Assembly: GCA_965651905.1 (NCBI GenBank)
Contig: CBFGUG010000034.1
Coordinates: forward strand, 1-64,000
Reading direction: 5' to 3'
DNA from: SZUA-265 sp965651905
GTDB taxonomy: Bacteria; Myxococcota_A; Polyangia; Polyangiales; Polyangiaceae
DNA length: 64,000 bases
Shown: positions 26,903-34,910 of the stretch, one piece after another
Numbering within the stretch: the stretch's first letter is position 1
How the letters are laid out: each line of letters starts with the position of its first letter
The notes under the pieces: generated by a model
Database searches by the model: none
Told to the model about the DNA's origin: nothing
The model's input: only the letters and a program-made list of their open reading frames with translations
Made by a program: the position numbers and the translations under genes

Positions 26903-27625
26903 TCAGCGTAGCGCCAGCCACGACACGAAATTCAGCGCGTGAAATAGCTTCAGTACGCGACGAAAACCCACCTGTTCGAGTCGCGCGACGTGTGCGGCTT
27001 CGGTGTCACAGATGAGCACGCGCTCCAGGGCGCTGCGCTTCTGACTGATCTCGAGATCGCTGTAGCCGTTGCCGCGGCGGAAGTCGTCGTGGAAGCCTTC
27101 CAGCAGGCTGCGGTCGGCGTCGCGCTCGAAGCTCAGCTTCTCGGACAGTACGAAAGCGCCGCCGGGTAGCAATGCTCGGTGGACGCGCTCGACCATCGTC
27201 GTGCGATCTTCGAGCGGAATGAACTGTAGAGTGAAGTTCATCGCAACGAGCGAGGCGTCGCCCAAGTCGGTGTGGCGAGCGTCCTCGCAACGCACCTCAG
27301 CGTCGATACACGCGGGGTCTGCTGCCAGCCGCGCGCGGCAGCGTTCGACCATGGCGTCACTCTGGTCGACGGCGATGAGCTTCGTGCTTGGTGGTACGCC
27401 TCGGGAGAGCGCGATAGTCGAGCTGCCGAGCGAGCAACCCAGGTCGTAGACGTTGGTATCGGGCTTGGCGAAACGCGCCGAAGCCAGTGGCAGCAGCCCC
27501 ATCAGCGTGTCGTAGCCGGGGATCGAACGACGGATCATGTCGTCAAAAACCCCAGCGACGTTCGCATCGAACCGAAATGGTTCGTTTCCCGCGTCGGGTT
27601 TCTGGAAGAGTTGGTCTCGCGCCAT
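26903..27625 (-). CDS. cmoA: carboxy-S-adenosyl-L-methionine synthase
   Basis: 240 aa, typical CmoA. It converts SAM and prephenate into carboxy-SAM, the donor used by CmoB. Family motifs are all visible: the N-terminal FRFDANVAGVFDDMI, the SAM loop YDLGCSLGSST, MNFTLQFIP, LSEKLSFE and the NGYSDLEISQKR segment. The ATG at 27625 is the first sensible start. It is first in a two-gene unit with cmoB. The divergent gene, 51 bp away, encodes TrhP, which supplies the hydroxylated uridine that CmoB acts on. Confidence 0.97.
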   Translation of the reverse strand: MARDQLFQKPDAGNEPFRFDANVAGVFDDMIRRSIPGYDTLMGLLPLASARFAKPDTNVYDLGCSLGSSTIALSRGVPPSTKLIAVDQSDAMVERCRARLAADPACIDAEVRCEDARHTDLGDASLVAMNFTLQFIPLEDRTTMVERVHRALLPGGAFVLSEKLSFERDADRSLLEGFHDDFRRGNGYSDLEISQKRSALERVLICDTEAAHVARLEQVGFRRVLKLFHALNFVSWLALR

Positions 27626-27676
27626 GGTCTTGATGCGGGATGTAGCTTGCCGCTGCGCGTGCTACAAGGCCCGCCG

Positions 27677-29266
27677 ATGGCCAACGTTCGCTCCGAGCTG
27701 CTGATGCCAGCCGGGTCTCTGTCCCGGCTGAAGACGGCCCTGTTGTATGGCGCCGACGCGGTGTACGCGGGCACGCCCGACTTGTCGCTGCGCACGCAGT
27801 CGCAGTTTTCTTTGGAGGATTTGGCGGAAGGCATCGCGCTCACCCACGCCATGGGCAAGCGCATCTATCTGACGCTCAATCTGTTTGCTCACAATCGCGA
27901 CGTCGAAAAGCTGCCGCGCTTTCTCGACACCATCGCGGAGCTGGGACCCGATGGATTGATCGTTGCCGACCCTGGCGTCTTCCAACTGGTGCGCGAGCGC
28001 GCGCCACAGCTCGAGCTGCACATCTCCACGCAAGCGAACGTCGTTTCTTGGCTCACGGTCGACTATTGGCGCAAGCAGGGCGCGTCGCTGTGCGTGCTGG
28101 CTCGCGAGGTGAGCTTCGAGGAGCTGACGGAAATTCGCCAGCGCTGCCCCGACATCAAGCTCGAAACCTTCGTGCATGGCGCGATGTGCATGACCTACTC
28201 GGGGCGCTGTTTGCTCTCGAACTACATGGCCGAGCGAGGTTCGAATCAAGGCAGCTGCGCTCACAGCTGCCGTTGGAAGTACCAGCTGAAAGTGCGGCGC
28301 CCCGACGGTCAGCAGGAGCTCTTGGAGGTCACTGACGAGAACTTGAGTGAGTACCAGTTTTTTCTCGAAGAAGAGTTCCGCGCGGGCGAGCTCTACCCGA
28401 TCGAGGAGGATGGGCGCGGTTCGTACATCCTCAACTCGAGAGATCTGTGCTTGATGCCCAAGCTCGACGAGTACCTGAAGCTGGGGATCGATTCGCTCAA
28501 GATCGAAGGCCGCAACAAAAACGAATACTACCTGGCCGTCGTCACCCGCGCCTACCGACAGGCGATCGACGCCTACGCGGCGGATCCACAGTCCTGGGAT
28601 CCTACGCCGTACATGCGTGAACTCGACACCTCACGTTCGCGTGGGTTCACGTTGGGCTTTCACGAGGGCAGGCTGTCGAACTTGGGCCACGACTTCGAGA
28701 ACGGTCAGTCGCTGAGCGCGTTCGAGTTTGCGGGCTTCGTGCGCGAGTGGTCGGGCGACGATCTGATCGTCGAGGTGCGCAATCGATTGGTGGAAGGCGA
28801 CATCCTCGAGTTCTTGGTGCCGGGCAACATGCAAGTCGTTCGCTTGCGGCTCTACGAATTCGTCGACGCCGAATCGGGTGAACGATTGCGTCGGATCTCC
28901 GCTGGCCAAGGTCGCGCGATTCGGATCCCACGCGCCGCGCTCCACGCCGAGACACTCGACGTATCCGAGTCACTTCCCGAGGGAACCGTGATCCGCAAGC
29001 GCAGCGTGCTCACCGACGAACAGTACCAGTTGCTCCGCAGCAACCAACAATCTCAAAAAGCCGAACTGGGGCTCATCCCCCTCGAGTCAATCAAGCGAGC
29101 CAGCGCGACGCAAGCCGCGCGGCCCGCGCCCAAACTGGGTATCGATGGTTGTTGTGGCTTGGGCTGCAATGGCTGCCTGGTGTTTTGGAATGAGCCGAAG
29201 TTCGAAAAAGCACGGCAGAAACTGCAAGCGAGCGGGCTCGGGCGCAGGCTCGACAGCCCCGTCTAG
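27677..29266 (+). CDS. trhP: U32-family prephenate-dependent tRNA uridine 5-hydroxylation protein
   Basis: 529 aa. TrhP (YegQ) makes 5-hydroxyuridine at tRNA position 34, the precursor of cmo5U. The sequence aligns with E. coli YegQ through the peptidase-U32 fold: YGADAVYAGTP, FVHGAMCMTYSGRCLLS, NQGSCAHSCRWKY, and SLKIEGRNKNEYY. The start at 27677 is set by homology (MANVRSELLMPAGS). Compared with E. coli (453 aa) it carries a C-terminal extension ending in a Cys cluster, CCGLGCNGC (about residues 491-499), which may bind a metal or Fe-S cluster. It is transcribed divergently from cmoA-cmoB, so the entire ho5U34 to cmo5U34 route is at one locus. Confidence 0.93.
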   Translation: MANVRSELLMPAGSLSRLKTALLYGADAVYAGTPDLSLRTQSQFSLEDLAEGIALTHAMGKRIYLTLNLFAHNRDVEKLPRFLDTIAELGPDGLIVADPGVFQLVRERAPQLELHISTQANVVSWLTVDYWRKQGASLCVLAREVSFEELTEIRQRCPDIKLETFVHGAMCMTYSGRCLLSNYMAERGSNQGSCAHSCRWKYQLKVRRPDGQQELLEVTDENLSEYQFFLEEEFRAGELYPIEEDGRGSYILNSRDLCLMPKLDEYLKLGIDSLKIEGRNKNEYYLAVVTRAYRQAIDAYAADPQSWDPTPYMRELDTSRSRGFTLGFHEGRLSNLGHDFENGQSLSAFEFAGFVREWSGDDLIVEVRNRLVEGDILEFLVPGNMQVVRLRLYEFVDAESGERLRRISAGQGRAIRIPRAALHAETLDVSESLPEGTVIRKRSVLTDEQYQLLRSNQQSQKAELGLIPLESIKRASATQAARPAPKLGIDGCCGLGCNGCLVFWNEPKFEKARQKLQASGLGRRLDSPV

Positions 29267-29286
29267 AAGTGCTTTCATCGCGCCCC

Positions 29287-30090
29287 ATGTTGCGCACAGC
29301 TCCGTTCTCGCTGCCACTCATCTCGTTGGCGTCCGTCTCACTGGCACTCACCCTCCCGCTCGGCTGCGGTGGAGAAAAACAGCCCGCTGCAGTTCCCGAA
29401 ACCGAGTCCGAAGGCGAGTGGGAAGAGAGCGAGAGCCCTAGCGAAAACGAAGCGCCCGAAGCAGAAGAAGCTGACGACGAGGCCAGCGCAGAAGAAGAGA
29501 TCACGAAGATCCCCACCGAGTGTTCTGGGAAGGGTGAAGTTTGCACGCCGCCCGGCAAGTGGGTCTCCAAGCTGTGCGCCGACGTTCACTCGGACGTCGC
29601 ACTGTTCATGTTTCAGTCGGGCACGCCCTGGCAACGCATGTACCTCACCCGTGAAACTGACGCGGTGAACGCGTCGGGAGGGGCTTCGGTGGCAGGCAAA
29701 CTGGCGTTCGACGAAGAGGTGCTCATCCTACGCCATCGGCCCGTGAAGAAAGGCGGCATCCAGGTGGGATCCGCTTCTGGCAGCTACGACGCTCTTCGCT
29801 GGGATGGCTCGTGCGTGAGCCTCGAGGGCGAAGAGCTGACGACCAACACACCGCCGAAAGCCAAAACGACGCGAATCGAGTGGAAGTGGATCGGTGAGAA
29901 AATGCAGGACGCCCTACGCGAAGACGAAAAGGTCAACTCGACGTACATCGCGCGCCGCAAGGAGTGCAAAGGCGTGTCGATGGGAGCCGTCACGAAAAAG
30001 TGTGAGAAGCTCGACCAGGAGCTGATAGACGTGATCGTCGCCTACGTGCGCTCGACGAGTTCACTCCCCGAACCGAAGCCACTGCCGTAG
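29287..30090 (+). CDS. lipoprotein of unknown function
   Basis: 267 aa. A signal peptide with lipobox LPLGC is followed by a Glu-rich acidic linker (about residues 25-70). The folded part begins near KIPTECSGKGEVC and has several Cys, and includes AGKLAFDEEVLILRHR, a strand-rich region and a C-terminal helix. I do not recognise a family. The start at 29287 was chosen because the signal peptide begins there. It follows trhP by 20 bp on the same strand and may share its transcript, but the function of the pairing is unclear. Confidence 0.75.
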   Translation: MLRTAPFSLPLISLASVSLALTLPLGCGGEKQPAAVPETESEGEWEESESPSENEAPEAEEADDEASAEEEITKIPTECSGKGEVCTPPGKWVSKLCADVHSDVALFMFQSGTPWQRMYLTRETDAVNASGGASVAGKLAFDEEVLILRHRPVKKGGIQVGSASGSYDALRWDGSCVSLEGEELTTNTPPKAKTTRIEWKWIGEKMQDALREDEKVNSTYIARRKECKGVSMGAVTKKCEKLDQELIDVIVAYVRSTSSLPEPKPLP

Positions 30091-30166
30091 TCGGCATGTG
30101 AAGATTGCCCCAGGCTCCCGCTCATCGGACGTCCAAGACCCAATTGCCGCTGGTGTCGATCGTCTG

Positions 30167-30559
30167 ATGAAGCGCCTGCTCGTTTGGATGTTCGCAACCT
30201 ACGCGGGAGTGCTCGCCTGCCGAGCTCACCAGAGCGACGAGCCCGCCAGAGACGGTATCACTTGGGGCCCCCGCCCCCCGGCTCGCCCCGGCAGCAGCAT
30301 CACCCACACGCGCATGTGCGAATGTATGGCTTGTGATGACGCCACCTGCTGTCGCGGCGCGGACGAGACTCAACAAGAGTGTGAGTTCGACGAAGTCGAA
30401 CAGAGTGGCGCCGACGACGAGGCAGTCGTCGACTTTTCGAGTGACGAGAGCTGCGGCATCGAACTACGCAGCTGCACGTCGAGTTGCAAGCGCAAGGTGT
30501 GGCGAGTGGACGCGAGCGAGAGCTGCGAGGCGACACAGCCGAGTGAGTGCTGCGGGTGA
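30167..30559 (+). CDS. small Cys-rich lipoprotein
   Basis: 130 aa. The signal peptide MKRLLVWMFATYAGVLAC has a lipobox-like AGVLAC, so lipidation at Cys18 is likely. The mature part has twelve further Cys in pairs such as CEC, TCC, CTSSC and ECC, an even number that suggests disulfides in an exported protein. The start at 30167 is chosen for the signal peptide; the frame is open 23 codons upstream without a signal. Function unknown; no known family recognised. Confidence 0.6.
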   Translation: MKRLLVWMFATYAGVLACRAHQSDEPARDGITWGPRPPARPGSSITHTRMCECMACDDATCCRGADETQQECEFDEVEQSGADDEAVVDFSSDESCGIELRSCTSSCKRKVWRVDASESCEATQPSECCG

Positions 30560-30683
30560 CTGCGGCGTCGCGAAGCGCAACGTGACGGCTACGCGAGTGA
30601 TGGCGCGGTACCCTGTGCAACGCGTCACGAGCGCTGCTCGCGTGGCCAAGTACGCACGCAACCTGGAGCCAGTGCCGACGTCA

Positions 30684-30932
30684 TCACAAGTGTTCGACGC
30701 TCTTCAGCATCTCGGTCACGAACGCCGCCCGCGGCCGCATCAGCAGCGTGCGTGCGGGACCCAAGCGCAAGCGAATCAAGTCGCCGTCTCCAGCGAAGGC
30801 TTGTCCGATCAGGTCGTCGTCGTCGAACTCGTAAACGATCGGTTCGTCGCTCGCGGCTTGGGCAAGCGCCGACGTGCTGAGCAGCGAGGTGAGAAGTAGT
30901 GTGGCCAGACACAGCAAAGACTTGTTGAACAT
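30684..30932 (-). CDS. small secreted hypothetical protein
   Basis: 82 aa. A clear signal peptide (residues 1-26, ending SALAQA) precedes a short acidic strand (IVYEFDDDDLIG) and a C-terminal segment rich in Arg/Leu ending PRAAFVTEMLKSVEHL. The start at 30932 was chosen because the signal peptide begins there; the frame extends far upstream through the divergent Rrf2 region, which I reject. I do not recognise a family, though the YEFDDDDLIG pattern looks like a conserved motif. It is divergent from the Rrf2 gene with 138 bp between. Confidence 0.65.
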   Translation of the reverse strand: MFNKSLLCLATLLLTSLLSTSALAQAASDEPIVYEFDDDDLIGQAFAGDGDLIRLRLGPARTLLMRPRAAFVTEMLKSVEHL

Positions 30933-31035
30933 GGCGCTTCGAACCCGCTGCCAGAGTTGTGTTGGGTGCAGGAACGCACCGAGGTCCGCTTCCCTTGTGA
31001 GCTGAGTTTCCATGGCCCACCCCGCCGGGCAGTTC

Positions 31036-31064
31036 TTGACAATCCCGATAGACAATTGCATACC
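31036..31064 (+). promoter_or_regulatory. candidate promoter of the cysteine operon
   Basis: A perfect -35 (TTGACA, 31036-31041) is followed 17 bp later by a weak -10 (CATACC, 31059-31064). A GACAAT direct repeat spans the interval (31038-31043 and 31051-31056) and may be an operator half-site set. Transcription from here would start close to the GTG at 31071, leaving little or no leader, and there is no Shine-Dalgarno. Confidence 0.4.
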
Positions 31065-31070
31065 CCCCGG

Positions 31071-31529
31071 GTGAAGTTGTCGAACAAGGGCCGATACGCG
31101 GTGCGAGCGCTGTTCGACATCGCCTACTTCAACGACGGAAAGCCCACGCAAGTCAAAGACATAGCGGAACGTGAGGGGATCCCTCCGAGGTTCTTGGAGC
31201 AGATCTTTCAGGACCTCAAGCGCGCGGGTCTGGTCGGGTCGAAGCGTGGACCGCAAGGGGGCTACAGCCTTCTCGCAGAGCCCAGTGAGATCAGCGTCGG
31301 GCGCGTGTTGCGGGTCACGGAAGGTAGTGTGTCATTGACCGAGGAACGCGACGAAGGCGCCGAAAGCGAGGAGCTCAGCGCACGCGACATCACCGAAGAC
31401 GTCTTCGACGAGCTCTCGGGCAAGATCCAAGAGTGTTTCGACGGCGTCAGCTTGCAACAGCTGTGTCAGCTCGCCGAAAAGCGCGGCCTTCCGAAGGGTT
31501 CCCCTACGAGCTACGTCTACATGATCTGA
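31071..31529 (+). CDS. Rrf2-family regulator (CymR-like)
   Basis: 152 aa, GTG start. The winged-helix N-terminus KLSNKGRYAVRALFDIAY and the motif ERFLEQI-like PPRFLEQIFQDLKRAGLV, with SKRGPQGGYSL, define the Rrf2 family. The three Cys that bind a 2Fe-2S cluster in IscR are missing from the region after the wing, as in CymR, the cysteine-metabolism repressor of Firmicutes. It is the first gene of a cysteine operon (next gene 3 bp away), so control of that operon by cysteine or O-acetylserine status is a reasonable inference. Confidence 0.9.
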   Translation: MKLSNKGRYAVRALFDIAYFNDGKPTQVKDIAEREGIPPRFLEQIFQDLKRAGLVGSKRGPQGGYSLLAEPSEISVGRVLRVTEGSVSLTEERDEGAESEELSARDITEDVFDELSGKIQECFDGVSLQQLCQLAEKRGLPKGSPTSYVYMI

Positions 31530-31532
31530 GCC

Positions 31533-32486
31533 ATGTCCGCGCGTCCCCAGCTCAAAGACCACCCGCTCGTCTACCCCAACATTCTGGGGTTGATCCACGA
31601 CACTCCATCAGTGGAGTTGCGGCTGGGTGATGACGCTCCACGCGCGCGGGTGTGGGGCAAACTCGAGTCGGTCAACCCTGGTGGATCGGTGAAAGATCGC
31701 ATCTGTCTGGCGATGATTGAACGTGCTGAAGCATCAGGACAGCTTCAGCCGGGCGGCGTCGTGGTAGAGCCGACGAGCGGCAATACGGGTATCGGCTTGG
31801 CGCTGGTGTGTCGCAGCAAAGGTTACCGCTGCATTCTGACCATGCCCGAAAGCATGAGCTTGGAACGCCGTGCGCTACTGGAATTGATGGGCGCCGAAGT
31901 GGTGCTGACCCCATCAGAGGCTCAAATGTCGGGCGCGATCGAGAAGGCCGAAGAGCTGGCGACAGTTCATGGCGGCTTCATTCCTCGGCAGTTCGACAAC
32001 AGCGCCAACCCCGACGTGCACGCGAGCCACACCGCCAGCGAGATCCTCGACTTGTTCGAGGGCGAAACGCTCGACGCCTTCGTGGCAGGTGTAGGCACGG
32101 GCGGAACGATTTCGGGTGTGGGTCGCGTGTTACGGCAGCAGCGGCCCGAGTGCCGCATCATCGGTGTGGAACCCGAAAGCTGCGCGACGATCACCCGCGG
32201 TGAAGTTGGCCCCACCAAGATCCAAGGACTCGCGGCGGGCTTCATCCCGACCAACTATGCGAAAGACGTTCCCCACGAGGTGCGAACCGTCAGCGATCAG
32301 AACGCCTACCGCGCCAAAGTAGCGCTCGCGCGGCGTTCGGGACTACTCGTGGGGATCAGTGCTGGTGCAGCCGTCCACGTCGCGGCAGAGGTCGCTCGCG
32401 AGCTCGAACCCACGCAAAACGTGGTCGTCATTCTGCCTGACACGGGCGAACGTTACTTCAGCTTGGATGAGTACTTTGAAGCTTGA
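31533..32486 (+). CDS. cysK: cysteine synthase (O-acetylserine sulfhydrylase)
   Basis: 317 aa. A PLP enzyme that makes cysteine from O-acetylserine and sulfide. Motifs are NPGGSVKDR (PLP Lys), PTSGNTGIGLA, the phosphate loop GTGGTISG, and PDTGERY near the C-terminus. The stretch EVGPTKIQGLAAGFIP is of the CysK type rather than the CysO-using type found later in the operon. It follows the Rrf2 gene by 3 bp and its end overlaps the next gene by 20 bp. Confidence 0.93.
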   Translation: MSARPQLKDHPLVYPNILGLIHDTPSVELRLGDDAPRARVWGKLESVNPGGSVKDRICLAMIERAEASGQLQPGGVVVEPTSGNTGIGLALVCRSKGYRCILTMPESMSLERRALLELMGAEVVLTPSEAQMSGAIEKAEELATVHGGFIPRQFDNSANPDVHASHTASEILDLFEGETLDAFVAGVGTGGTISGVGRVLRQQRPECRIIGVEPESCATITRGEVGPTKIQGLAAGFIPTNYAKDVPHEVRTVSDQNAYRAKVALARRSGLLVGISAGAAVHVAAEVARELEPTQNVVVILPDTGERYFSLDEYFEA

Positions 32487-33216
32487 GCCTTCCGCAACGC
32501 AACTGCGAGACAAGCGGGCGCTCATCATCGGGCTCGGTGGTCTCGGCTGTCCCGCGAGCCTGATCTTGGCGCAGGCGGGCGTGCAGCTGGTGATCGCCGA
32601 CGACGACGTCGTAGACGAGAGCAACTTGCATCGTCAGGTGTTGTTCGCCACCGAAGACGTCGGACGCAGCAAACTGGACGCGGGCGCTGAGCGGCTGCGG
32701 CAGGTGAATCCCAAACTCGACATCGAGCTCGTACGCTCGCGCTTCTTGCCGGACAACGCCCGTCAGCTGACGGAAGCGGCCGACATCGTGCTCGAGGGCT
32801 CCGACAACTACGCGACGAAGTTTCTGGCAGCAGACGCCGCGCACTTGTGCGGGCGCCCCATCGTTCATGGCGCTGCCATCGGTTGGCGTGGCACCGCGTG
32901 GACGGTGAGCGGCACTGGCCGTCCGTGCTATCGCTGCTTGTTCGAAGACATCCCGCAAGGTGCGCACCTCAGCTGCGACTCGGCGGGAGTCGTCGGGCCA
33001 CTACCCGGATTCATCGGCGCACTGATGGCGGATCAGGCGCTCTCGGTCCTCGTGGGACGTCCGCGTTTCGGCATCTTGTACCAATACGACGCCAAGGCCG
33101 ATCGCCTGAGGAGTCTGCAGGCGAGCGCGCGGCACGACTGCGCGCTGTGCGGCACTCACACCACGATTTCCGATCTCGACGAACGCCGCTACCTGCGGCA
33201 AACCTGCGCGGCCTGA
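32467..33216 (+). CDS. MoeB/ThiF-like adenylyltransferase for the CysO sulfur carrier
   Basis: 249 aa, starting at 32467 and overlapping the end of cysK by 20 bp. It has the E1-like ATP site GLGGLGCPA and VIADDDVVDESNLHRQ, and the zinc pairs CYRC and CALC. It would adenylate the C-terminal Gly-Gly of the carrier CysO. It is shorter than MoeZ of Mycobacterium, which has an added rhodanese domain that transfers sulfur; no rhodanese domain is present here, so the sulfur donor for the carrier is unknown. The neighbour cysO makes the carrier assignment strong. Confidence 0.88.
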   Translation: MSTLKLEPSATQLRDKRALIIGLGGLGCPASLILAQAGVQLVIADDDVVDESNLHRQVLFATEDVGRSKLDAGAERLRQVNPKLDIELVRSRFLPDNARQLTEAADIVLEGSDNYATKFLAADAAHLCGRPIVHGAAIGWRGTAWTVSGTGRPCYRCLFEDIPQGAHLSCDSAGVVGPLPGFIGALMADQALSVLVGRPRFGILYQYDAKADRLRSLQASARHDCALCGTHTTISDLDERRYLRQTCAA

Positions 33217-33275
33217 GCTTCGCAACCCCTCAAACTAGACCGCCGCGTGCGGCGAGCCAAACCAGGAGAACAACA

Positions 33276-33548
33276 ATGAGCGTTACCGTCCGAATTCCCA
33301 CCCCGCTTCGAACTCTCACTGGCGGTGAGGAAGAGGTCAGCGTCGATGGTGCCAACGTCAAAGCGGCCATCGACGACATGGAGAGCAAGTTTCCAGGCAT
33401 CAAAGAGCGCATCGTCGACGACAAAGGCGTACGTCGCTTCGTCAACGTGTACCTGGGCGACGAGGACATTCGATTCCTCGACGGCCTCGACACGGAGCTG
33501 TCGGACGGCGCCGAGCTGAGCATCGTGCCCGCGATCGCGGGAGGGTGA
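33276..33548 (+). CDS. cysO: CysO-like sulfur-carrier protein
   Basis: 90 aa, beta-grasp fold of the ThiS/MoaD family, ending in the required Gly-Gly (PAIAGG). Its terminal carboxylate is adenylated and converted to a thiocarboxylate that gives sulfur to CysM. It aligns almost end to end with M. tuberculosis CysO (TVRIPTPLR..TGG, RRFVNVYLGDEDIRF). AGGAGA sits 6 bp upstream of the ATG at 33276, confirming the start. It is central to the operon, with an adenylyltransferase before and CysM and Mec after. Confidence 0.95.
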   Translation: MSVTVRIPTPLRTLTGGEEEVSVDGANVKAAIDDMESKFPGIKERIVDDKGVRRFVNVYLGDEDIRFLDGLDTELSDGAELSIVPAIAGG

Positions 33549-33844
33549 AAGTGCTGCCGTTCGAGGACCGCTATACCCGTCAGCGCCAGCTCCCGGAGAT
33601 TGGCGCCGAAGGCCAACGTCGAATCGCTGAGAGCGTTGCTTCCTTGGATTCGAGTGCCGCGGCCCAAATCGCTCGCGAGTACCTTTCGCGAGCGGGCGTG
33701 CAGCGGTTCTCGAACGTCGACAGCCAAGGCAGTGACTTTGCGCACGCCGAACACTTCTGTTTCTCTGAGGCCCGCGACTTCGGGCGCGGCACTGCCCTCG
33801 CACTGCAGCACCTGCGTGTGGCCGTCGATATCTCGGAAGACTGA
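33545..33844 (+). CDS. short protein resembling a MoeB/ThiF N-terminus without the ATP site
   Basis: 99 aa from a GTG that overlaps the cysO stop (GTGA). The start resembles MoeB/ThiF N-termini (RYTRQRQLPEIGAEGQRRIA), but where those have the nucleotide loop GAGGLGSP this one reads SLDSSAAAQ, so it cannot bind ATP in the usual way. The rest lacks the adenylation domain. A single Cys occurs at about residue 72 (EHFCFSE). It is in frame, coupled to cysO and followed 9 bp later by cysM, so it is probably expressed. It may be a decayed paralogue of the upstream MoeB-like gene, or a new sulfur-relay or assembly protein. Confidence 0.65.
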   Translation: MKVLPFEDRYTRQRQLPEIGAEGQRRIAESVASLDSSAAAQIAREYLSRAGVQRFSNVDSQGSDFAHAEHFCFSEARDFGRGTALALQHLRVAVDISED

Positions 33845-33853
33845 GTATCTGTC

Positions 33854-34801
33854 GTGACTCGTCGTGTTCGCTCCCGTCGTTGGTCGTCGATGCTCGATGG
33901 CGTCGGCAACACGCCGCTGGTTCGACTCGACAAGATTGGCAGCACCGCGCCGAGCGTCGAGATCTACCTGAAGCTGGAGTTTTGCAACCCCGGCGGGTCC
34001 GTCAAAGATCGGCCAGGGCTGCGCATGGTGCAGCAAGCGCTCGAAACGGGTCAGCTCGACGATAGCAAAACGTTGATCGACGCCACCAGCGGCAACACGG
34101 GCGTGGCCTACTCGTGGATCGGCGCCGCGATGGGCGTCAAGGTCGCGTTGGTGATGCCCGCCAACGTGAGTAAGGCGCGCAAGGACATCACTCAGGCGTT
34201 CGGCACCGAGCTCATCTTCAGCAGTCCCATGGAGGGTTCCGATGGCGCTATTCGCAAGGTACGTGAACTCGTCGCCAGCCAGCCCGATCGTTACTTTTAC
34301 AGCGACCAGTATTCGAACCCCAACAATCCCCTCGCCCACTACCACGGCACGGGCGTCGAAATTCTCGACGCCCTAGGCGACCGCATCACGCACTTCGTCA
34401 CGTCGCTCGGCACGAGCGGCACGGTGATGGGAACCACGCGGCGCCTGCGCGAACACCACCGCCCCATCAAGTGCATCGCTGCCGAGCCCGCCGAAGCGTT
34501 ACATGGACTCGAGGGGCTCAAGCACATGGCGTCGAGCATCGTGCCCAACATCTACGATCCGCACGTGCCCGACGAGATACTGCCCGTACAGACCGAACAC
34601 GGCTGGGACATGGCAGAGCGCCTCGCCCAAGAAGAGGGGCTGCACGTCGGTCACTCGACGGGCGCAAACGTGTGGGCAGCGCTGCACCTGGCCGAACAGC
34701 TGCATCGCGAAAAAGCTGGCGGCTGCGTCGTCACCATCGCGTGCGATCGCAGCGACAGGTACTTCGCCCCGATGAAGTGGGAAAAAAAGTACGAATGGTG
34801 A
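33854..34801 (+). CDS. cysM: CysO-dependent cysteine synthase
   Basis: 315 aa, GTG start. A PLP enzyme that joins an activated serine (O-phosphoserine in mycobacteria) with CysO thiocarboxylate to form CysO-cysteine. Features are NPGGSVKDRPGLRM (PLP Lys), SGNTGVAYS, SLGTSGTVMGT and the C-terminal EKKYEW. It aligns better with mycobacterial CysM than with CysK: KDRPGLRM, HFVTSLG, IYDPHVPDE. Arg220 of that enzyme, which marks phosphoserine use, lies by eye opposite a Lys (GLKHM). The neighbours support this role; the serine donor should be tested. Confidence 0.88.
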   Translation: MTRRVRSRRWSSMLDGVGNTPLVRLDKIGSTAPSVEIYLKLEFCNPGGSVKDRPGLRMVQQALETGQLDDSKTLIDATSGNTGVAYSWIGAAMGVKVALVMPANVSKARKDITQAFGTELIFSSPMEGSDGAIRKVRELVASQPDRYFYSDQYSNPNNPLAHYHGTGVEILDALGDRITHFVTSLGTSGTVMGTTRRLREHHRPIKCIAAEPAEALHGLEGLKHMASSIVPNIYDPHVPDEILPVQTEHGWDMAERLAQEEGLHVGHSTGANVWAALHLAEQLHREKAGGCVVTIACDRSDRYFAPMKWEKKYEW

Positions 34802-34910
34802 GCGCTGTCCGCTCCCGCGACGCCGCTAGGCCTCCAGCTAGCGCAGGCGCGCTTCGTCGACCACGTCACCTGCGCCACCAACGTGCCGACCGCAACAGGA
34901 ACAACGAAAC

